Origin: Prevotella sp.
Lineage (GTDB): Bacteria > Bacteroidota > Bacteroidia > Bacteroidales > Bacteroidaceae
Length of the DNA: 5,512 nt
NCBI GenBank assembly: GCA_022732315.1
Contig: JAIJUV010000179.1
Coordinates: 1 to 5,512, forward strand
Reading direction: 5' to 3'
Shown: positions 1 to 2,576 of the stretch, piece by piece
How the letters are laid out: every line of letters begins with the position of its first letter
Position numbering within the stretch: the first letter of the stretch is position 1
Made by a program: the position numbers and the translations under genes
Notes under the pieces: generated by a model
Told to the model about the DNA's origin: nothing
What the model saw: only the letters and a program-made list of their open reading frames with translations
Databases searched by the model: none

Positions 1-209
1 TTGATTCGTATAGAATCAGCTATTCTCGTTTCACAATTCACTCTCACTACAGCCACATACCATCCTGCATCAGCAGGTTTTTCAAGCCCTTCATTAGGCG
101 TTTTGAGAGCCATTTTCTTAGCGTTTTCTTCACTTTTTGCCACGGCTTCGCCGTCGTCCCCTGCAATAGTGGACGTAACCTGTGCTTGTATATTTGTCTC
201 TTTCATCAT
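1..209 (-). CDS. NusG-family (UpxY/RfaH-like) transcription antiterminator, N-terminal part
   Basis: Partial minus-strand gene: 69 codons are visible and the 3' end lies beyond the left edge. After about 48 residues rich in Lys, Glu, Ala and Asp comes GWYVAVVRVNCETRIADSI (residues 49-67). This fits the first beta strand and helix of the NusG N-terminal (NGN) domain, which typically opens with Trp-Tyr-Val and has a conserved Ala in the helix. NGN proteins bind RNA polymerase. In Bacteroidales the specialised UpxY paralogues stop early termination in long capsule operons and are usually the first gene. Two adjacent ATGs (209-207 and 206-204) can serve as start; the second gives MKETN. No Shine-Dalgarno sequence is visible and the frame upstream has no other ATG. 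The gene sits 32 bp from a putative invertible promoter, which favours a UpxY-like role over housekeeping NusG. Family assignment is fairly secure; the capsule link is inferred. Confidence 0.82.
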   Translation of the reverse strand, partial: MMKETNIQAQVTSTIAGDDGEAVAKSEENAKKMALKTPNEGLEKPADAGWYVAVVRVNCETRIADSIRI

Positions 210-241
210 GCGAATCAAGTTCGTTTTTTGATGTCGATTAT

Positions 242-262
242 CTGAATCTCTACATAAGAGAC
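242..262 (+). repeat. Left inverted-repeat arm of the putative invertible promoter
   Basis: The core GAATCTCTACATAAGAGAC (244-262), extended outward by CT at 242-243, is the reverse complement of 422-442 except at 250/434. The arm has internal dyad symmetry, TCTCT at 247-251 and AGAGA at 257-261 around a 5-nt centre, as expected if each arm is itself bound by a recombinase dimer. It lies in the predicted 5' untranslated region of the NusG-like gene. Confidence 0.85.
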
Positions 263-276
263 ACAGATTCTTCTTG

Positions 277-308
277 CAAAAATACGAAAAATGTTGGAAA
301 CTAGCAAA
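277..308 (-). promoter_or_regulatory. Bacteroidales-type promoter driving the NusG-like gene
   Basis: On the minus strand a TTTG box (308-305) is followed after 20 nt by TATTTTTG (284-277). This matches the Bacteroidales sigma-70 consensus (-33 TTTG, 19-21 nt, -7 TAnnTTTG) at all fixed positions. Transcription would begin near 270 and give a leader of about 60 nt that includes the left inverted-repeat arm. The promoter lies wholly within the putative invertible segment, so inversion would point it away from the gene. Confidence 0.75.
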
Positions 309-390
309 TTATGCGTGTTAAAAAAATAATATCATTCAGCGAAATTCAACATCTTCTTAGCATTCTTTTCGTGCGCATTTTTCTAAGTCG

Positions 391-420
391 TTGATTGAAC
401 GAATGTTTTCGGCATTTTTG
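391..420 (+). promoter_or_regulatory. Weak or decayed outward promoter-like sequence at the right end of the segment
   Basis: On the plus strand TTG (391-393), a 19-nt spacer and CATTTTTG (413-420) resemble the Bacteroidales promoter, with the first T of the -7 box changed to C. The sequence is related by symmetry to the good promoter at the left end: ATTTTTGC (414-421) and TTTTCG (406-411) mirror GCAAAAAT (276-283) and CGAAAA (285-290). It would face the NusG-like gene only after inversion. Confidence 0.3.
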
Positions 421-421
421 C

Positions 422-442
422 GTCTCTTATGTAAAGATTCAG
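422..442 (-). repeat. Right inverted-repeat arm of the putative invertible promoter
   Basis: GTCTCTTATGTAAAGATTC (422-440) plus AG at 441-442 pairs with 242-262; the only mismatch is A434 opposite C250. The internal dyad TCTCT-N5-AAAGA has one mismatch, whereas that of the left arm is perfect. Confidence 0.85.
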
Positions 443-449
443 GAAAATT

Positions 450-469
450 GGTTCATTTTGGTTCATTTT
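450..469 (+). repeat. Two tandem copies of a 10-bp unit
   Basis: GGTTCATTTT occurs twice in succession (450-459 and 460-469), beginning 8 bp outside the right inverted-repeat arm. The 10-bp period is close to one helical turn, so a protein could contact both copies on the same face of the DNA. A function as operator or recombination accessory site is speculation. Confidence 0.5.
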
Positions 470-501
470 ACAAAATCCCCTTTTTTATTCACTTTTGTGG
501 C

Positions 502-657
502 TTATAGTGCAGCCAGTATCCTGGCGTTGGCATCATCCACTTCTGAGCTTTTGATGGAGCGGAGATAGAAGAAACTGGAATAACGACTCTGATGTTTTCT
601 TGCTTCTTGACATAATACGTATATATTTTTGAAATTAATAAAAAATGATAGGGACAT
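502..657 (-). other. Doubtful 51-codon open frame, possible gene relic
   Basis: A minus-strand frame runs from ATG at 657 to TAA at 504-502. Its predicted product begins MSLSFFINF and ends in a more protein-like stretch, SSEVDDANARILAAL. The start codon lies inside the terminator hairpin and no promoter is seen, so normal expression is unlikely. The part at about 505-600 is richer in GC than its flanks, which fits a decayed coding fragment, for instance the tail of a lost gene or insertion sequence. No family is recognised. Confidence 0.15.
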
Positions 658-692
658 CTTCGTCTCTACCAAAGAAACAAAGATGCCCCTAT
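640..692 (-). terminator. Rho-independent terminator of the GH20 gene
   Basis: Arms 673-692 and 648-667 form a 20-bp stem with a 5-nt loop (668-672). Read as minus-strand RNA every position pairs, three of them as G-U wobbles (654/686, 661/679, 664/676). On the plus strand those become A-C mismatches, so the hairpin is built for leftward transcription. A run of six T follows on the minus strand (645-640), two bases after the stem. It lies 65 nt beyond the hexosaminidase stop codon and would keep its transcript from reading into the invertible promoter segment. Confidence 0.85.
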
Positions 693-756
693 ATATAGTA
701 AGGTATCAGAATCGATAGTTTGCACATACCCGCTGTGGCTGAGCTATCTACAAATA

Positions 757-2388
757 TTACTTCTTTTCTTCCAGATGCTTCTTCACGGCATCCTCGATAT
801 CAGCCTTGTAATTCAAGCCGTAAAGGCGATACAAATCCTGCATGTGGAGCATGCGAGAAAGGAAGTTCTCAAGGTTGCGCTTGTCCTTGGCGGTCCACTG
901 AACCTCAGAAAGGGCGGCAAGTCTTGGCAACAACTCCCATTCCAACTTCTCAGCATCCTTCACCCACTCGGTCCAGATACAACCCTCGGCACCGATGATG
1001 TTCTTCTGCTCGGCAGGTGTCAACTTATCTGAGCAAGGTTCCAGATCGTATACACGCCGGATGCTAGGAATACCCTCTATCTTGTTGATGCGAGGATTGC
1101 TGAAATAGAAATTGGTGATAGGAGCCACGATGGTAGGATGCCCCTCACGGGCTGAACGGATGCTGGCATTCACACTGGTCCAACCGCAAACGGTGATGTC
1201 CTTGGATGGAGTTCCTGCCAGAATCTCATCCCATCCCATCATCTTGCGGCCACGGTCTCTAATCAGCTTCTCTATCTCGCCCATGAACCAGGTCTGCAAC
1301 TGCTCTTCCTTGCTGTGCTTAGGAAGTTCCTGAATGCCGAGCTCCTCTATCTTCTTCTGACAGTTCTCGCATGCCTTCCAGCGGTTCTTAGGGCACTCGT
1401 CGCCACCAATATGAATATAGGTGGATGGGAAGATGTCCATAATCTCGTTCATCACATCCTTGGCAAACTGAAGGGTCTTCGCCTTGCCGGCACACAACAC
1501 GTCCTCGAATACGCCAAAGCGGGTAGCCACCTCGTAAGGACCACCCGTGCAGCCCAACTCCGGATAAGAAGCCAGGGCAGCCAGCATGTGGCCCGGCATA
1601 TCCACCTCAGGAATCACGGTGATGTATCTGTCGGCAGCATACTTCACGATTTCGCGTGCTTCCTCCTGGGTATAATAGCCCGATACAGGAACGCCGTCAA
1701 ACTCATTCTTGTTGGTTGGCAGGATGGTTTCCTTGCGCTTGGAACCTATCTGGGTAAGCATCGGATACTTCTTGATTTCAAGACGCCAGCCCTGGTCCTC
1801 GGTAAGATGCCAGTGGAAATAGTTGATGTTGTGCATCGCAAACACATCAATTAGCTTCTTGAGATAAGGTACACTGAAATAATGGCGGCCCACATCTATC
1901 ATAAACGCACGGTAGGCAAAGCGAGGCGCATCCTTCACCTCTACGGCTGGCAGGGAAACACTCTTCACATCCTTGGCAATAGGCAATGCCTTCATCACGC
2001 TCTGGATGCCGTAGAAGATGCCCACATGAGAGGTGGCAGAAATGGTAATGCCCGCCTTGTTCACCACCAGGGAATAAGCCTCAGATTTCGGGTCGCCGGA
2101 ATTCAGAACTAGACGAATCTGCTTCTTCTCCTGCTTATCAGTAGTCTTCACCTCAATACCGGTTACCTCCTTGATATGAGATGCCAGGAACTCGGCATCC
2201 TTCTTCTGCTTCTCATCGCCGGCAGCGTAATAAATAGTTGTTTTTGCAGTGATTTTAAACGGAGCTGCCTCCACCTCCTTCACCTGCTCCGGTAAAGGAA
2301 CGATTTGCCAACTTCCCACGTTCAAATCCTTGGCAGAAAGAGAAAGGCTTGCCAAGAAAGCCACAGTTAGAATGATTCTTCGTAACAT
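757..2388 (-). CDS. Exported beta-N-acetylhexosaminidase, glycoside hydrolase family 20
   Basis: Complete, 543 residues. It should remove terminal beta-linked GlcNAc or GalNAc from glycans by substrate-assisted catalysis. A signal peptide (Arg3-Arg4, hydrophobic 5-18, cleavage near residue 18-20) with no lipobox Cys implies a periplasmic or secreted enzyme. Residues about 25-152 form the GH20b domain and about 155-500 the TIM barrel. Visible family motifs are FAYR (Arg160), DVGRHY (165-170), HWHLTEDQGW (192-201), PEVDMPGH (260-267), the catalytic pair Asp330-Glu331 in HIGGDEC, MGWDEIL (384-390), and Trp472/Glu474 in GAEGCIWTEW. The usual Tyr-x-Asp substrate motif appears as Tyr428-Phe-Ser430. 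No carbohydrate-binding module follows the barrel. The ATG at 2388 places the signal peptide correctly; no Shine-Dalgarno sequence is seen, as is normal in this phylum. The gene stands alone, with its own promoter box and terminator, and is divergent from the Tricorn gene. The natural glycan cannot be told from the sequence. Confidence 0.95.
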   Translation of the reverse strand: MLRRIILTVAFLASLSLSAKDLNVGSWQIVPLPEQVKEVEAAPFKITAKTTIYYAAGDEKQKKDAEFLASHIKEVTGIEVKTTDKQEKKQIRLVLNSGDPKSEAYSLVVNKAGITISATSHVGIFYGIQSVMKALPIAKDVKSVSLPAVEVKDAPRFAYRAFMIDVGRHYFSVPYLKKLIDVFAMHNINYFHWHLTEDQGWRLEIKKYPMLTQIGSKRKETILPTNKNEFDGVPVSGYYTQEEAREIVKYAADRYITVIPEVDMPGHMLAALASYPELGCTGGPYEVATRFGVFEDVLCAGKAKTLQFAKDVMNEIMDIFPSTYIHIGGDECPKNRWKACENCQKKIEELGIQELPKHSKEEQLQTWFMGEIEKLIRDRGRKMMGWDEILAGTPSKDITVCGWTSVNASIRSAREGHPTIVAPITNFYFSNPRINKIEGIPSIRRVYDLEPCSDKLTPAEQKNIIGAEGCIWTEWVKDAEKLEWELLPRLAALSEVQWTAKDKRNLENFLSRMLHMQDLYRLYGLNYKADIEDAVKKHLEEKK

Positions 2389-2400
2389 AAATTTTTGAAT

Positions 2401-2413
2401 GATAGGTTTTAAA
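2401..2413 (-). repeat. Inverted-repeat arm A in the divergent spacer (GH20 side)
   Basis: On the minus strand it reads TTTAAAACCTATC, identical over 13 nt to 2504-2516 on the plus strand. It begins 6 nt after the GH20 -7 box and ends 12 nt before the start codon, so it would lie at or just after the transcription start. Confidence 0.75.
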
Positions 2414-2419
2414 TTAGTG

Positions 2420-2427
2420 CAAAATTA
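2420..2427 (-). promoter_or_regulatory. -7 box of the GH20 promoter
   Basis: TAATTTTG on the minus strand matches TAnnTTTG and lies 31 bp upstream of the hexosaminidase ATG. No clear TTTG -33 box is found 19-21 nt upstream. That position is instead partly occupied by a small palindrome, GAATG-G-CATTC (2444-2454), a possible activator or repressor site. Confidence 0.5.
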
Positions 2428-2460
2428 CGATTATATCTCGAAAGAATGGCATTCATACTA

Positions 2461-2478
2461 CAGAAATATCGACTTATA
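2461..2478 (+). repeat. Direct repeat copy 1 in the divergent spacer
   Basis: CAGAAATATCGACTTATA is identical to 2542-2560 apart from one extra A in the second copy. It sits near the middle of the spacer, upstream of both candidate boxes for the Tricorn gene. A regulator site or a small local duplication would both explain it. Confidence 0.7.
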
Positions 2479-2503
2479 TACCAAAATTAACCTATTTTTG
2501 AAT

Positions 2504-2516
2504 TTTAAAACCTATC
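2504..2516 (+). repeat. Inverted-repeat arm B in the divergent spacer (Tricorn side)
   Basis: TTTAAAACCTATC, the exact partner of 2401-2413. It begins 3 nt after a TATTTTTG box (2493-2500), so both arms follow a -7-like box in the direction of their own gene. The embedded AACCTAT recurs at 2489-2495, 20 bp (two helical turns) upstream. Confidence 0.75.
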
Positions 2517-2533
2517 TTACCGATATTTTGTTG

Positions 2534-2541
2534 TACCTTTG
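2534..2541 (+). promoter_or_regulatory. -7 box of the Tricorn gene promoter
   Basis: TACCTTTG matches TAnnTTTG and is followed by C, as often seen in this phylum. It lies 35 bp before the ATG, giving a leader of roughly 30 nt. No TTTG is found at the -33 spacing. A second match, TATTTTTG at 2493-2500, could be an alternative start. Confidence 0.65.
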
Positions 2542-2560
2542 CAGAAATAATCGACTTATA
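2542..2560 (+). repeat. Direct repeat copy 2, at the predicted start of Tricorn transcription
   Basis: CAGAAATAATCGACTTATA starts directly after the TACCTTTG box and ends 16 bp before the ATG, so it would overlap the transcription start and the beginning of the leader. Confidence 0.7.
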
Positions 2561-2576
2561 ATGATAAACAATTGAT

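Larger units (their letters stand above)
242..442. other. Putative invertible (phase-variable) promoter segment
   Basis: A 201-bp segment is bounded by 21-bp inverted repeats (242-262 and 422-442) that match at 20 of 21 positions. The AT-rich 159-bp interior carries a promoter aimed leftward at the NusG-like gene. In Bacteroides fragilis, capsule promoters lie between inverted repeats of about 20-25 bp and are flipped by a site-specific recombinase (Mpi, a serine invertase), in front of upxY-type genes; size, layout and downstream gene all agree here. The arms do not obviously contain the ACGTTCG-type core of Mpi sites, so a different recombinase may act. No recombinase gene is in the window. 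Inversion itself is inferred. A MITE-like element with terminal inverted repeats is the main alternative, but no target-site duplication is evident at the borders. Confidence 0.72.
443..756. other. Intergenic region between the invertible segment and the hexosaminidase gene
   Basis: No convincing gene is seen in these 314 bp. The region holds a 10-bp tandem repeat (450-469), a GC-richer patch with a doubtful 51-codon minus-strand frame (502-657), the terminator of the hexosaminidase gene (640-692), and about 64 bp (693-756) in which nothing recognisable was found. Confidence 0.7.

Noticed and set aside
1..231. Plus-strand open frame starting TTG
   Set aside because: It is the complement of the NusG-like gene, which has a recognisable NGN motif and an upstream promoter on the minus strand.
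254..263. Similarity of the arm sequence TGTCTCTTAT to the Tn5 mosaic end used in sequencing adapters
   Set aside because: The match stops after 10 nt, and the sequence occurs symmetrically at two internal places with different flanks, so adapter contamination does not explain it.
383..466. 27-codon minus-strand frame (MNQNEPIFLN...) crossing the right inverted-repeat arm
   Set aside because: Inversion would swap its C-terminal part, which is appealing, but the frame is very short, has no promoter or ribosome-binding signal and no recognisable similarity; chance is likelier. A neighbouring frame ending at 357 lacks any start codon.
733..752. tRNA-like TAGCTCAG on the minus strand
   Set aside because: No acceptor stem, anticodon arm or T-arm sequence is found at the required distances.
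720..1032. Plus-strand open frames overlapping the 3' part of the hexosaminidase gene
   Set aside because: They are shadows of the GH20 gene, without signals of their own or recognisable products.
2561..2575. Four-codon upstream frame (ATG ATA AAC AAT TGA) ending just before the Tricorn ATG
   Set aside because: Too short to evaluate; AT-rich leaders often contain such frames by chance, and no regulatory codons or attenuator are visible.
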